A DNA stretch of 64,000 nucleotides from Ralstonia mannitolilytica (lineage in GTDB: Bacteria > Pseudomonadota > Gammaproteobacteria > Burkholderiales > Burkholderiaceae), in contig NZ_CAJPVG010000009.1 of the NCBI RefSeq assembly GCF_905397375.1, forward strand, positions 124,001 through 188,000, written 5' to 3'. Positions 50,161-59,565 of the stretch are shown piece by piece. How positions within the stretch are numbered: position 1 is the stretch's first letter; every line of letters starts with the position of its first letter. The notes under the pieces were generated by a model. The model saw only the letters and a program-made list of their open reading frames with translations, was not told where the DNA came from and searched no databases. The translations under genes were made by a program, and so were the position numbers.

Positions 50161-51540
50161 ATGTCGTCGCTTTCTGCTCTGACCGCCCTGTCTCCCATCG
50201 ATGGCCGCTACGCCGCCAAGGCCGATCCGCTGCGTGAGTGGCTGTCGGAAGCCGCTTTCATGCGCAATCGCGTGAAGGTGGAGGTGCACTGGCTGATCGC
50301 CCTGTCGCAGGCGGGCCTGGCGGAAATCCCACGTTTTTCGGCCGACGCCGAGCGCGCGCTGCTGGCCTTGGTCGAGAACTTTGCCGAAGCAGACGCCGCC
50401 CGCATCAAAGAGATCGAAGCCGTCACCAACCATGACGTGAAGGCCGTCGAATACTGGATGAAGGAGCGCGTGAAGGGCAACCCGGAACTCGAAGCCGCGA
50501 GCGAATTCATCCACTTTGCCTGCACATCGGAAGACATCAACAATACCTCGCACGGCATGATGCTCAAAGGCGCGCGCGACACGGTGATCGTGCCGGCGCT
50601 GCGCCGCGTCCAGGCGCGCCTGGTGGAACTGGCTCACGCCAACGCCGATGTGCCGATGCTCTCGCGCACGCACGGCCAGCCGGCCAGCCCCACCACGCTG
50701 GGCAAGGAAATGGCCAACGTGGCCGCGCGCCTGGACCGTGCCATCCGCCGCATCGAGGCCGTGGAGCTGCTCGGCAAGATGAACGGCGCGGTCGGCAACT
50801 ACAACGCGCACCTGTCGGCCTACCCGTCGCTGGACTGGGAAGCCTTCTCGAAGAACGTGATCGAGCAGCGCCTGGGCCTGACGTTCAACCCGTACACGAT
50901 CCAGATCGAGCCGCACGACTACATGGCCGAACTGTTCGACGCCGTGGCGCGCGCCAACACGATCATCCTCGACCTCGACCGTGACGTCTGGGGCTACATC
51001 TCGCAGGGCTACTTCAAGCAGAAGACGAAGGCCGGCGAGATCGGCTCGTCGACCATGCCGCACAAGGTCAACCCGATCGACTTCGAAAACTCGGAAGGCA
51101 ACGTCGGTCTGGCCAACGCGGTGCTGCGCCACCTGTCGGAAAAGCTGCCGGTGTCGCGCTGGCAGCGTGACCTGACCGATTCGACCGTGCTGCGCAACAT
51201 CGGCGTGGCGTTCGGCTACAGCCTGCTCGCGTACGACGCGTGCCTGCGCGGCCTGGGCAAGCTGGAAACCAACCCGGCCCGCCTGGCCGAAGACCTGGAC
51301 AACTGCTGGGAAGTCCTGGCCGAGCCGGTGCAGACCGTGATGCGCCGCTACGGCATCGCCAATCCGTACGAGCAGTTGAAGGAACTGACGCGGGGCAAGG
51401 GTATCTCGCGCGAGGCGCTGCGTGAATTCATCGCCACGCTGGCGATTCCCGAAGACGCCCGCCAGCTGCTGCTTGACATGACGCCCGGCAGCTACATCGG
51501 CAAGGCGGCGGAACTGGCGCGCCGGATCGGCAGCGTCTGA
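50161..51540 (+). CDS. purB: Adenylosuccinate lyase PurB
   Basis: The 459-residue fumarase/aspartase-superfamily enzyme performs two steps of purine synthesis (SAICAR to AICAR, adenylosuccinate to AMP). LSPIDGRYAAKADPLREWLS, FACTSEDINNTSHG, SRTHGQPASPTTLGKEMAN and the signature loop GSSTMPHKVNPIDFENSEGN are present. The ATG at 50161 is the family start; the longer frame reaches through the promoter. It is followed by a strong terminator. Confidence 0.97.
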   Translation: MSSLSALTALSPIDGRYAAKADPLREWLSEAAFMRNRVKVEVHWLIALSQAGLAEIPRFSADAERALLALVENFAEADAARIKEIEAVTNHDVKAVEYWMKERVKGNPELEAASEFIHFACTSEDINNTSHGMMLKGARDTVIVPALRRVQARLVELAHANADVPMLSRTHGQPASPTTLGKEMANVAARLDRAIRRIEAVELLGKMNGAVGNYNAHLSAYPSLDWEAFSKNVIEQRLGLTFNPYTIQIEPHDYMAELFDAVARANTIILDLDRDVWGYISQGYFKQKTKAGEIGSSTMPHKVNPIDFENSEGNVGLANAVLRHLSEKLPVSRWQRDLTDSTVLRNIGVAFGYSLLAYDACLRGLGKLETNPARLAEDLDNCWEVLAEPVQTVMRRYGIANPYEQLKELTRGKGISREALREFIATLAIPEDARQLLLDMTPGSYIGKAAELARRIGSV

Positions 51541-51572
51541 TCATTCCGAAAATTTGTTGGGCTGATACAAAG

Positions 51573-51610
51573 ACAGCCTCCTCCGTAGCGATACGGAGGA
51601 GGCTGTTTTG
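51573..51610. terminator. Strong terminator after purB
   Basis: A perfect 15-bp stem (ACAGCCTCC..., 51573-51587 with 51592-51606) has loop GCGA and is followed by TTTTG. It is the longest perfect hairpin noted in the window. The remaining 190 bases to the cytochrome gene contain only a TAGAAT (51625-51630) as possible -10. Confidence 0.93.
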
Positions 51611-51803
51611 CTATGGAGCGCGGGTAGAATTCGCCGGGCGGGGCTAGCGCGCGGGTGTTCCGAACATCAAAAAATTTGAACTTGTTGGTGAACTGCAGGC
51701 CGTCTGCGGCCGTCCGATCGCGCAAATAATGCACCATCGTCTGGCGCCGATGTCTGAGCCCGCAGGGCAAACCCGCCGAGCGTCTTTCCAACCGAGGGAA
51801 CCG

Positions 51804-52382
51804 ATGTCACAAGCTGCTCAACCGAATCTCGCCGTGCGTGCCGCCGACGACGGCGCCTATGGCGCTCCCGCGATCGCGCTGCATTGGATCGTCGCGCTGC
51901 TGATATTCGCGGCCTTCGGGCTTGGTCTGTACATGACCGATATCCCCGGATTCACGCCGACCAAGCTCAAGCTGTACTCGTACCATAAGTGGATCGGCAT
52001 CACCGTGCTGATCTTTGCCGTCCTGCGGGTGCTTTGGCGCCTCACGCACCGTGCGCCGGCACCCGTGGCCGGTATGCCGAAGTGGCAGCACAAGGCGGCC
52101 GAAGGCGCGCACCTGGTGCTGTATCTGCTGATCCTGGCCGTGCCGCTGACCGGCTATCTGTTCAGCGTGGCGGCTGGTGTCAAGGTTGTCTACCTTGGCC
52201 TGTGGGAACTGCCGATGCCGTTCGAGAAGAGCGATGCGCTCAAGGCCGTGTTCGGCGCAGCGCATGAATGGCTGAACTGGACGATGGCCGCCATCGTCGT
52301 GCTGCACATTCTGGCCGCGCTCAAGCATCACGTGGTCGATCGTGACGGCACGCTGCGCCGCATGGTGCCGTTCTTGCGCTGA
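51804..52382 (+). CDS. Cytochrome b561 family protein
   Basis: The 192-residue membrane cytochrome b has four helices. Candidate haem ligands are His27 (IALHWIVALLIF), His61 (YSYHKWIGITVLI) and histidines in GAAHEWLNWTMA and VVLHILAALKHH. GAGGGAACCG precedes the ATG at 51804; in-frame starts upstream are unsupported. It is followed by two YceI genes, as yceJ precedes yceI in E. coli. It probably exchanges electrons between quinones and a periplasmic partner. Confidence 0.9.
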   Translation: MSQAAQPNLAVRAADDGAYGAPAIALHWIVALLIFAAFGLGLYMTDIPGFTPTKLKLYSYHKWIGITVLIFAVLRVLWRLTHRAPAPVAGMPKWQHKAAEGAHLVLYLLILAVPLTGYLFSVAAGVKVVYLGLWELPMPFEKSDALKAVFGAAHEWLNWTMAAIVVLHILAALKHHVVDRDGTLRRMVPFLR

Positions 52383-52497
52383 GTCGGCCGCTCTCGATCC
52401 GCTGTTCTGGTTTTCAGATGCCGGTGCACGCCGGCGCCCGTTGTTCTCCGTCTTGACCAAGATTGCCGGCACGATCCGGCCTGACCGAAGGAGTCTG

Positions 52498-53073
52498 ATG
52501 ATGAAACGCTTTGTGCGCCCCCGCGCGATTGCCCTGGTTGCCGCCGGCGCGCTCTCGATTGCTGCCGTGTCGGTATCGGCCGTTGCCCAGGTGGACGCCG
52601 CCAAGAGCAGCGTCACGGCCACCGGCAAGCAGCTCGGTGTGCCGATGGACATCAAGTTCGGCAAGTTCGACGCCACCGTCAACTACAACCCTGCCAACGT
52701 GGCCGCTTCCACGGCCAAGGTCGACATCGATATCAACAGCGTCGATGTGGGCGACAAGGCCTACAACGACGAACTGAAGAAGAAGGATTGGTTTGACGCC
52801 GCCAAGTATCCGAAAGCCACCTTCGTCTCGTCGGCGTTCAAGCCGGGCGCGGGCGGCAAGGTGGATGTGGTCGGCAAGCTGACCATCAAGGGTGTCACGC
52901 AGGATGTGACCGCGCCCGTCACCTTCAGGCAGGAAGGCGCCAACCAGGTCTTTGAAGGCGCGCTGCCCATCAAGCGCAACGCGTTCAAGGTCGGCGATGG
53001 TGAATGGAAGGATACGTCCGTCGTCGCGGACGACGTGACGATCAAGTTCCGCGTCGTCATCGCCAAGAAGTAA
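52498..53073 (+). CDS. YceI-family periplasmic protein (copy 1)
   Basis: The precursor is 191 residues with a signal peptide ending near SAVAQ (about residue 30). The YceI lipocalin-like barrel is shown by KFDATVNYNPANVAASTAKV, SVDVGDKAYNDELKKKDWFD and the C-terminal KVGDGEWKDTSVVADDVTIK. The family binds polyisoprenoid (ubiquinone-like) lipids. GAAGGAG precedes the tandem ATGs at 52498/52501. It lies between the cytochrome b561 gene and a second YceI gene. Confidence 0.92.
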   Translation: MMKRFVRPRAIALVAAGALSIAAVSVSAVAQVDAAKSSVTATGKQLGVPMDIKFGKFDATVNYNPANVAASTAKVDIDINSVDVGDKAYNDELKKKDWFDAAKYPKATFVSSAFKPGAGGKVDVVGKLTIKGVTQDVTAPVTFRQEGANQVFEGALPIKRNAFKVGDGEWKDTSVVADDVTIKFRVVIAKK

Positions 53074-53142
53074 CTTGCTGGATCAGGTTATCCACCCGAC
53101 GTTTTTTCGGCTCAATCGCCGCTTTTCTCCGCAGGAGTTCTC

Positions 53143-53739
53143 ATGAAATTGCGTACCCTCGTTGCCGCACTGTCGGCTGTTGCAGCCAGCGCCGCCTTTG
53201 CTGCACCGGCCACGTATCAGCTGGACCCGAGCCACACCTACCCCAGCTTCGAAGCCGACCACATGGGCGGGCTGTCGAAGTGGCGCGGCAAGTTCGAAAA
53301 GTCCAGCGGGACCGTGACCCTGGACCGCCAGGCCAAGAAGGGCACCATCGACGTGACCGTGCAGACCGACAGCATCGACTTCGGTCACGCCAAGATGAAC
53401 GAGCACGCCAAGAGCCCCGACCTGTTCGACGTGGCCAAGTACCCGACCGCCACGTTCAAGGGCGAATTCACCAAGTTCAAGGGCGACGTGCCGACCGAAG
53501 CCGAGGGTCAGCTCACGCTGCGCGGCGTGACCAAGCCGGTCAAGATGGAAATCGATTCGTTCAAGTGCATGCAGCACCCGATGCTCAAGCGCGAAGTGTG
53601 CGGCGCCGACGCCGAAGTGACGTTCAAGCGGGACGAGTTCGGCCTCGACTACGGCAAGGCCTACGGTTTCAACATGGAAACCAAGCTGAAGATCCAGGTC
53701 GAGGGCATCAAGCAGGACACGAACGTCGCCCAGCAGTAA
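53143..53739 (+). CDS. YceI-family periplasmic protein (copy 2)
   Basis: The precursor is 198 residues with a signal peptide ending SAAFA (about residue 20). The mature protein begins ATYQLDPSHTYPSFEADHMG, the standard YceI start with the conserved His. Further motifs are GHAKMNEHAKSPDLFDVAKY and GQLTLRGVTKPVKME. It has two cysteines (KCMQ, VCGAD) absent from copy 1. GCAGGAG precedes the ATG. It is clearly a diverged paralogue rather than a recent duplicate. Confidence 0.95.
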   Translation: MKLRTLVAALSAVAASAAFAAPATYQLDPSHTYPSFEADHMGGLSKWRGKFEKSSGTVTLDRQAKKGTIDVTVQTDSIDFGHAKMNEHAKSPDLFDVAKYPTATFKGEFTKFKGDVPTEAEGQLTLRGVTKPVKMEIDSFKCMQHPMLKREVCGADAEVTFKRDEFGLDYGKAYGFNMETKLKIQVEGIKQDTNVAQQ

Positions 53740-53755
53740 GCGCGCGACGCCCAAG

Positions 53756-53783
53756 AAAAAGCCCCGCGATTGCGGGGCTTTTT
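53756..53783. terminator. Bidirectional terminator between yceI and secF
   Basis: A perfect 12-bp stem (AAAAAGCCCCGC/GCGGGGCTTTTT) with loop GATT. It serves the converging YceI and secF transcripts. Confidence 0.95.
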
Positions 53784-53810
53784 GTTGCCTGCGGGGCCGC
53801 AGGGGAGGGG

Positions 53811-54779
53811 TCAGACCTGTGCGCCGAAGTTCGGGTCATCCTTCGGGCCGCCGGCCTTTTTCTCGCCCTTGACAAGGTCTTCGCGCTTGACGCCGAGCCA
53901 CATGCACAGCGCCGCCGCCACGAACACCGACGAATAGATGCCGAACAGAATGCCGATGGTCAGCGCGAGGGCGAAGTAGTGCAGCGTCGGGCCGCCGAAC
54001 ACCAGCATCGACAGCACCATCATTTCCGTCGAACCGTGCGTGATGATCGTGCGCGAGATCGTGCTGGTGATGGCGTGATCGATGATCTCGTGCGTGTTCA
54101 TCTTCCGGTACTTGCGGAATGCCTCGCGGATCCGGTCGAAGATCACCACGGATTCGTTCACCGAATAGCCGAGCACCGCCAGCACGGCCGCCAGCACCGA
54201 CAGGGAGAACTCCCACTGGAAGAACGCGAAGAAGCCCAGGATGATGACGATGTCGTGCAGGTTGGCGATCACGCCCGCCACGGCGAACTTCCACTCGAAG
54301 CGCACCGACAGGTAGATCACGATGCCGACCACCACGAACAGCAGCGCCAGCAGGCCGTCCGTGGCGAGCTCCTTGCCCACCTGCGGGCCGACGAACTCGA
54401 CGCGCTGCAGCTTGGCGTCGGGGCTGGCGGCATTCAGGGCCGCCATCACCTGCTGGCTTTGCACGGCCGAGGCGATGGGCTTGCCGTCGGGGCCGTTCTT
54501 GAGCGGCAGGCGGATCATCACGTCGCGCGAGGTGCCGAAGTTCTGCACCTGCGCATCGGCGTAGCCCAGCTTTTCAACGTCGGCGCGGATCTTCGGCAGA
54601 TCGGCGGCCTGGGTGTAGGCGACTTCCATCACCGTGCCACCCGTGAACTCCACCGACAGGTGCAGCCCCTTGTGGAACAGGAAGAAGACAGCGGCGATAA
54701 ACGTCAGGAACGACACGGCGTTGAGAATCAACGCGTGCTTCATGAACGGAATGTCGCGGCGGATGCGGAAAAACTCCAT
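53811..54779 (-). CDS. secF: Protein translocase subunit SecF
   Basis: The 322-residue inner-membrane protein works with SecD to pull exported proteins through SecYEG using the proton gradient. It has one N-terminal helix (LILNAVSFLTFIAAVFFLF), the short periplasmic P4 domain (SVEFTGGTVMEV) and five C-terminal helices with GYSVNESVVIFDRIRE. The start at 54779 (MEFFRIRRD) has AAAGGGCAG upstream; the open frame extends 19 codons more without support. It lies downstream of secD. Confidence 0.97.
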   Translation of the reverse strand: MEFFRIRRDIPFMKHALILNAVSFLTFIAAVFFLFHKGLHLSVEFTGGTVMEVAYTQAADLPKIRADVEKLGYADAQVQNFGTSRDVMIRLPLKNGPDGKPIASAVQSQQVMAALNAASPDAKLQRVEFVGPQVGKELATDGLLALLFVVVGIVIYLSVRFEWKFAVAGVIANLHDIVIILGFFAFFQWEFSLSVLAAVLAVLGYSVNESVVIFDRIREAFRKYRKMNTHEIIDHAITSTISRTIITHGSTEMMVLSMLVFGGPTLHYFALALTIGILFGIYSSVFVAAALCMWLGVKREDLVKGEKKAGGPKDDPNFGAQV

Positions 54780-54856
54780 GGTCTGCCCTTTGTGGCAACC
54801 GGCCCCTGGTGTGCTGGGCCGGTGCCGGTTATGCAAGATTCAGTGGTGGATGTGCC

Positions 54857-56737
54857 TTACTGCTGCGCCGGCGACTGGCTGTTGCCGGGCTTCCATACCT
54901 GGCCGATCGCCAGGCCCTGCAGCTTCTTGCGGCGGCCATACCAGAGATTGACCAGGGCGCGGTTGAAGAACACCGCCGAGAACATCGAGGTCAGGATGCC
55001 CAGGCAGTGCACCACCGCAAAGCCGCGCACCGGGCCCGAACCGAACGCCAGCAGCGCCAGGCCGGCGATCAGCGTGGTCACGTTCGAATCGAGGATGGTC
55101 GCCCAGGCGCGCTCGAAGCCGGCGGCGATCGCCATCTGGGCCGAGGCGCCGTTGCGCAGTTCTTCACGGATGCGCTCGTTGATCAGCACGTTGGCGTCGA
55201 TGGCCATGCCGAGTGCCAGCGCGATGGCCGCAATGCCCGGCAGGGTCAGCGTGGCCTGCAGCATCGACAGGATGGCGATCAGCAGCAACACGTTCACGCC
55301 CAGCGCCACCACCGAGAAGGCGCCGAACAGCATGTAGTACACGATCATGAACAGCGAGACGGCGGCAAAGCCGTACGCTGCGGAGTCAAAACCCTTGCGG
55401 ATGTTGTCGGCACCGAGCGAAGGGCCGATCGTGCGTTCTTCGATGATCTCCATCGGCGCGGCGAGCGAGCCGGCGCGCAGCAGCAGCGCGAGGTCAGCCG
55501 ACGCCTCCGTCGAACCCATGCCCGTGATCTGGAAGCGCGAGCCCAGTTCCGATTGGATGGTCGCTACTGTCAGCACTTCGCCCTTGCCCTTCTCGAAGAG
55601 CACGATGCCCATGCGCTTGCCGATGTTCTCGCGCGACACGTCGCGCAGCACGCGGCCGCCCTGGCCATCGAGTGTGATGTCGACCGACGGATTGTGGTTC
55701 TGGTCGAAGCCGGCGGAGGCGCTGGTGATGCGGTCGCCCGTGAAGATCACCTGCTTCTGCAGCAGCACCGGCGCACCGCGGCCCTGCGTGAAGAGCTCGT
55801 CGCCCAGAGGTACCGGGTCGCCGGCGCGTGGCAGCAGCGGTGCGTTCGGGTCGGCCAGGCGCGCTTCCAGGGTGGCGGTACGGCCAATGATGTCCTTGGC
55901 CTTGGCGGTGTCCTGCACGCCGGGCAGCTGGACGACGATGCGGTCCGGTCCCTGCTGCTGGATCACCGGTTCGGCCACGCCGAGTTCGTTCACGCGGTTG
56001 TGCAGCGTGACGATGTTCTGCTTGATGGCGTTGTCCTGCACTTCCTTCATCGCCGCAGCGGTGAAGGTGCCGGCGAGCGTGGCGCCATCGGCCGTCTTGT
56101 CGACGTTGAAAGCGAGCTCGCGCATGGAGTCGGCCAGCATGCCGCGGGCGCGCTCGGCATCGTCGGCGCTGCCGAACTTGATGGTCAGGGCCGAGCCGTT
56201 GCGGTCGATGCCGTTGTGGCGGATGCCCTTGTCGCGCAGTTGCGTGCGGATGTCGCCCGCCAGCGAGTCGAGCTTCTTGGTCAGCGCGCCCTTCATGTCG
56301 ACCTGCAGCAGGAAGTGCACGCCGCCACGCAGGTCCAGGCCAAGGTACATCGGCAGCGCGTGGATGGCGGTCAGCCAGCGCGGCGAGCCCGACAGCAGGT
56401 TCAGCGCGACGATGTAGGTCGGATCATTCGGATCGGTGTTCAGGCCGCGGGCGAGCGCGTCCTTGGCCTTGAGCTGCGTGTCGGTGTCGGCAAAACGCAC
56501 GCGCACGCTGCTGGAGGCGCCGTTGGTGTCGAAGAACACGCCGTTGGGCTGTATGTTGGCCGCGGCCAGCAGGCTCTCCACCTGCTTCTGCGTGTTCAGG
56601 TCGACCTTGACGGTCGCCTTGCCGGAAGACACCTGCACGGCAGGCGCCTCGCCGAAGAAGTTCGGCAGCGTATAGAGGAACCCGATGGCAAGCGCCACCA
56701 GGATCACAAGGTATTTCCAGAGCGGATAGCGATTCAT
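54857..56737 (-). CDS. secD: Protein translocase subunit SecD
   Basis: The 626-residue protein has its first helix at WKYLVILVALAIGFLYTLPN, then a large periplasmic P1 domain (about 30-440) with LGLDLRGGVHFLLQVDM and IVVQLPGVQDTAKAKDI. Five more helices include GMAIDANVLINERIREEL, which carries the proton-relay aspartate. It is the usual partner of SecF and YajC, and the order yajC-secD-secF is conserved. Confidence 0.98.
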   Translation of the reverse strand: MNRYPLWKYLVILVALAIGFLYTLPNFFGEAPAVQVSSGKATVKVDLNTQKQVESLLAAANIQPNGVFFDTNGASSSVRVRFADTDTQLKAKDALARGLNTDPNDPTYIVALNLLSGSPRWLTAIHALPMYLGLDLRGGVHFLLQVDMKGALTKKLDSLAGDIRTQLRDKGIRHNGIDRNGSALTIKFGSADDAERARGMLADSMRELAFNVDKTADGATLAGTFTAAAMKEVQDNAIKQNIVTLHNRVNELGVAEPVIQQQGPDRIVVQLPGVQDTAKAKDIIGRTATLEARLADPNAPLLPRAGDPVPLGDELFTQGRGAPVLLQKQVIFTGDRITSASAGFDQNHNPSVDITLDGQGGRVLRDVSRENIGKRMGIVLFEKGKGEVLTVATIQSELGSRFQITGMGSTEASADLALLLRAGSLAAPMEIIEERTIGPSLGADNIRKGFDSAAYGFAAVSLFMIVYYMLFGAFSVVALGVNVLLLIAILSMLQATLTLPGIAAIALALGMAIDANVLINERIREELRNGASAQMAIAAGFERAWATILDSNVTTLIAGLALLAFGSGPVRGFAVVHCLGILTSMFSAVFFNRALVNLWYGRRKKLQGLAIGQVWKPGNSQSPAQQ

Positions 56738-56826
56738 CTTGGATGGTGGTCAGTGCCCGAGGCGCTGCCTGGAGTCCTGGCGCCGCTGCCGCGCGTGCGG
56801 CACGGCGCCGGTCAAGCCGGATCGGA

Positions 56827-57159
56827 TTACAGCGCCTTGAGCGTGCCCTTGGGCAGCACGGCCGTCACGGCGCTCTTCTGGACGGTGATTTCGGTGTTGG
56901 CAGCGATTTCGACGGTGACGAACTGCTCGGCCACCTTCGTCACCTTGCCGAGGATGCCGCCGGCGGTGACGACTTCGTCGCCCTTGGCCAGGGCTTCGAG
57001 CATCGCCTTGGTTTCTTTCTGGCGCTTCATTTGCGGGCGGATCATGATGAACCACAGCACCACGAACATCAGGATGATGGGCAGGAAGCTCATCAGGCCA
57101 CCTGCTGCACCACCAGCCGCCGGTGCGGTTTGCGCGTAAGCGTCGGAAATGAGGAACAC
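56827..57159 (-). CDS. yajC: Preprotein translocase subunit YajC
   Basis: The 110-residue small membrane protein is associated with SecDF. A single helix (LMSFLPIILMFVVLWFIMI) is followed by RPQMKRQKETKAMLEALAKG, GDEVVTAGGILGKV and a C-terminal beta region. The start is GTG at 57159 (FLISDAYAQ), with CGGAG at suitable spacing. It lies 105 bases after tgt in the same direction. Confidence 0.96.
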   Translation of the reverse strand: MFLISDAYAQTAPAAGGAAGGLMSFLPIILMFVVLWFIMIRPQMKRQKETKAMLEALAKGDEVVTAGGILGKVTKVAEQFVTVEIAANTEITVQKSAVTAVLPKGTLKAL

Positions 57160-57264
57160 GTCAAAACTCCGTAATGGTTCGTCAATCGGTCAAAAATCGG
57201 ACCGGACATTCTACCATCGCGGTGCTGCGGCAAATGGGCGCGCCCGGCGCCCCGGATCGGCGGC

Positions 57265-58416
57265 TTACAGGGCTCCGCGCGCGCGGTCGGCGGCAAAGCG
57301 CGCCTGGAATGCGGCAAAGCCGTGCGACTCGATGGCGGCGCGCATTTCGGCCATCAGCTCCAGGTAGTAATGCAGGTTGTGGATGGTGTTCAGGCGTGCG
57401 CCGAGGATCTCGCCCACGCGCTGCAGGTGGTGCAGGTACGCCCGCGAGAAATTGCGGCAGGTGTAACAGCCGCAGGTCTCGTCCAGCGGGCGCGGATCGT
57501 TGCGGTGCACGGCGTTCTTGATCTTGATGTCGCCAAAGCGCGTGAACAGCCAGCCGTTGCGCGCATTGCGGGTCGGCATCACGCAGTCGAACATGTCCAC
57601 GCCCGCTGCCACGCCTGCCACGAGGTCTTCCGGCGTGCCCACGCCCATCAGGTAGTGCGGCTTGTCGGCCGGCAGGCGCGGCGCCACGCGCTGCAGCACG
57701 CGCATCATGTCTTCCTTGGGCTCGCCGACGGACAGACCGCCGATGGCGTAGCCGCCGAAGCCCTGGCCGCCGGCGTCGGCGTCGATCGCCTGCAGGCCGG
57801 CCAGCGATTCATCGCGCAGGTGCTCGAACATGCCGCCCTGCACGATGCCGAACAGCGCGTTCGGATTGCCTTCGCGCTCGAATTCATTGCGCGAGCGCTG
57901 CGCCCAGCGCAGGCTCATGCGCATCGAGGCCGCGGCTTCCGCCTCGGTGGCCGGCCGATCGCCGATCTTGTACGGCGTGCATTCGTCGAACTGCATGACG
58001 ATGTCGGAGTTCAGCCGGCGCTGGATCTGCATGGAGATTTCCGGCGACAGGAACAGCCGGTCGCCATTGATGGGCGAGGCGAACGTCACGCCTTCTTCGG
58101 TGATCTTGCGCAGATCGCCCAGCGAAAACACCTGGAAACCGCCGGAATCGGTCAGGATGGGCTTGTCCCAGCCATTGAAGCCGTGCAGGCCCTTGTGTGC
58201 ATCCATCACGTCGAGGCCCGGACGCAGCCACAGGTGGAAGGTGTTGCCCAGGATGATCTGCGCGCCGATGTCCTCGAGCTCCGCCGGCGACATCGCCTTG
58301 ACTGCGCCATAGGTGCCCACCGGCATGAAGATGGGCGTTTCCACCACACCGTGGTTCAGGGTCATGCGGCCGCGCCGGGCGAGGCCATCGGTGGTGAGGA
58401 GTTCGTACTTGAGCAT
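57265..58416 (-). CDS. tgt: tRNA-guanine transglycosylase
   Basis: The 383-residue TIM-barrel enzyme swaps guanine-34 for preQ1 in queuosine tRNAs. Asp90 (LTDSGGFQVFSL) and the nucleophilic Asp in MGVGTPEDLV/DMFDCVMPTRNAR are visible. The zinc site CGCYTCRNFSRAYLHHL lies near the C-terminus. The start at 58416 is the family N-terminus (MLKYELLTTD). It lies two bases after the queA stop, so the two form one queuosine operon. Confidence 0.97.
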   Translation of the reverse strand: MLKYELLTTDGLARRGRMTLNHGVVETPIFMPVGTYGAVKAMSPAELEDIGAQIILGNTFHLWLRPGLDVMDAHKGLHGFNGWDKPILTDSGGFQVFSLGDLRKITEEGVTFASPINGDRLFLSPEISMQIQRRLNSDIVMQFDECTPYKIGDRPATEAEAAASMRMSLRWAQRSRNEFEREGNPNALFGIVQGGMFEHLRDESLAGLQAIDADAGGQGFGGYAIGGLSVGEPKEDMMRVLQRVAPRLPADKPHYLMGVGTPEDLVAGVAAGVDMFDCVMPTRNARNGWLFTRFGDIKIKNAVHRNDPRPLDETCGCYTCRNFSRAYLHHLQRVGEILGARLNTIHNLHYYLELMAEMRAAIESHGFAAFQARFAADRARGAL

Positions 58417-58418
58417 GG

Positions 58419-59480
58419 TCAGGGGGATCCGGTGTCGCCGGGTTCGGATGGGGCGCGCGTGAGCAGCATGGCGTCGCCGTAGCTGAAGAAGCGATAGCGC
58501 TGGGCAATGGCATGCCGGTAAGCGTCGCGGATGGCCTGCATGCCCGCAAACGCCGACACCAGCATCAGCAGCGTCGATTTGGGCAGGTGGAAGTTGGTCA
58601 CCAGCGCATCGACCACCCGGAAGCGATAACCCGGCGTGATGAAGATATCGGTGTCGCCGCTGCCGGCCTGCAGCGTCCCGTCGGGCAGCGCCGCCGATTC
58701 CAGTGCGCGCATGGAGGTCGTGCCGACCGCGATCACGCGCCCGCCCGCGGCCCGCGTGGCGCGAATGGTGTCCGCCAGTTCCGGCGAGATGGCGTACCAC
58801 TCGCTGTGCATGCGGTGCTCGGCGATGTTCTCCACACGCACCGGCTGGAACGTGCCCGCGCCCACGTGCAGAGTGAGGAAGCCGCGCTTGACGCCCATCG
58901 CATCGAGCCTGGCGAACAGCGCATCGTCGAAATGCAGGCCCGCCGTGGGCGCCGCGACGGCGCCGGGATTGCGCGCATACACAGTCTGGTAGCGCGTTTC
59001 GTCAAAGCTGTCGGGGTCGTGCTCGATGTACGGCGGCAGCGGCAGGCGGCCGTGCTGCTCGATCAGGTCCAGCGCCGGCTGCGGAAAGCGCAGCGTGAAG
59101 AACGGCTCGGCGCGCGGGCCCACCGTCACATCGAAGGCATCGGCCAGGCGCAGCGTGGTGCCTTCCACGGGGGGCTTGCTCGAGCGGATCTGCGCGAGCA
59201 CGGTGTGCTCGTCCAGCAGCCGCTCCACCAGCACTTCGACCTTGCCGCCGCTGGCTTTCTGGCCGAAGAAGCGCGCCTTGATGACGCGCGTGTCGTTGAA
59301 GACCAGCAGGTCGCCGGGGCGTACGTAGTCGACCAGGTCGGAGAACTGGCGATCGTCAAAATGCACGCCGTCGGCCTCACGGCGAAGGGCCAGCAGGCGG
59401 CTCGCGGTGCGGTCGGGCAGGGCGGTTTGCGCGATCAGCTCGGGCGGCAGATCGAAATCGAAATCGGACAGCGTCAGCAT
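58419..59480 (-). CDS. queA: S-adenosylmethionine:tRNA ribosyltransferase-isomerase QueA
   Basis: The 353-residue enzyme transfers the ribosyl part of SAM to preQ1 in tRNA. The N-terminus LSDFDFDLPPELIAQTALPD, GDLLVFNDTRVIKARF, APTAGLHFDD and LHVGAGTFQPVRVENI are diagnostic. The open frame extends more than 700 codons upstream, but that part is antisense to recG and is rejected. Start 59480 is the standard one. Confidence 0.97.
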   Translation of the reverse strand: MLTLSDFDFDLPPELIAQTALPDRTASRLLALRREADGVHFDDRQFSDLVDYVRPGDLLVFNDTRVIKARFFGQKASGGKVEVLVERLLDEHTVLAQIRSSKPPVEGTTLRLADAFDVTVGPRAEPFFTLRFPQPALDLIEQHGRLPLPPYIEHDPDSFDETRYQTVYARNPGAVAAPTAGLHFDDALFARLDAMGVKRGFLTLHVGAGTFQPVRVENIAEHRMHSEWYAISPELADTIRATRAAGGRVIAVGTTSMRALESAALPDGTLQAGSGDTDIFITPGYRFRVVDALVTNFHLPKSTLLMLVSAFAGMQAIRDAYRHAIAQRYRFFSYGDAMLLTRAPSEPGDTGSP

Positions 59481-59530
59481 GAGAAGTGGCGCAGACGTGG
59501 ATTGCACCAGGTGAGGGTGGCGGGCGCCGG

Positions 59531-59536
59531 TACAAT
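59531..59536 (+). promoter_or_regulatory. Probable -10 box of recG
   Basis: TACAAT in CCGGTACAATCGGG lies 77 bases before the recG ATG. No clear -35. The start would fall near 59543, facing the queA start. Confidence 0.5.
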
Positions 59537-59559
59537 CGGGCGACACCGCAAAGTTCGCC

Positions 59560-59565
59560 ATTGTA
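59560..59565 (-). promoter_or_regulatory. Probable -10 box of queA-tgt
   Basis: The minus strand reads TTTACAATGGC, with TACAAT at 59565-59560, 80 bases before queA. No good -35. Its start would fall near 59553, about ten bases from and facing that of recG. Confidence 0.45.

Noticed and set aside
53004..57139. Two long plus-strand frames (777 and 776 codons) over secF/secD and the YceI genes
   Set aside because: They are shadows of secF, secD, yajC and yceI. Composition is Arg/His/Gln-rich and no family features appear.
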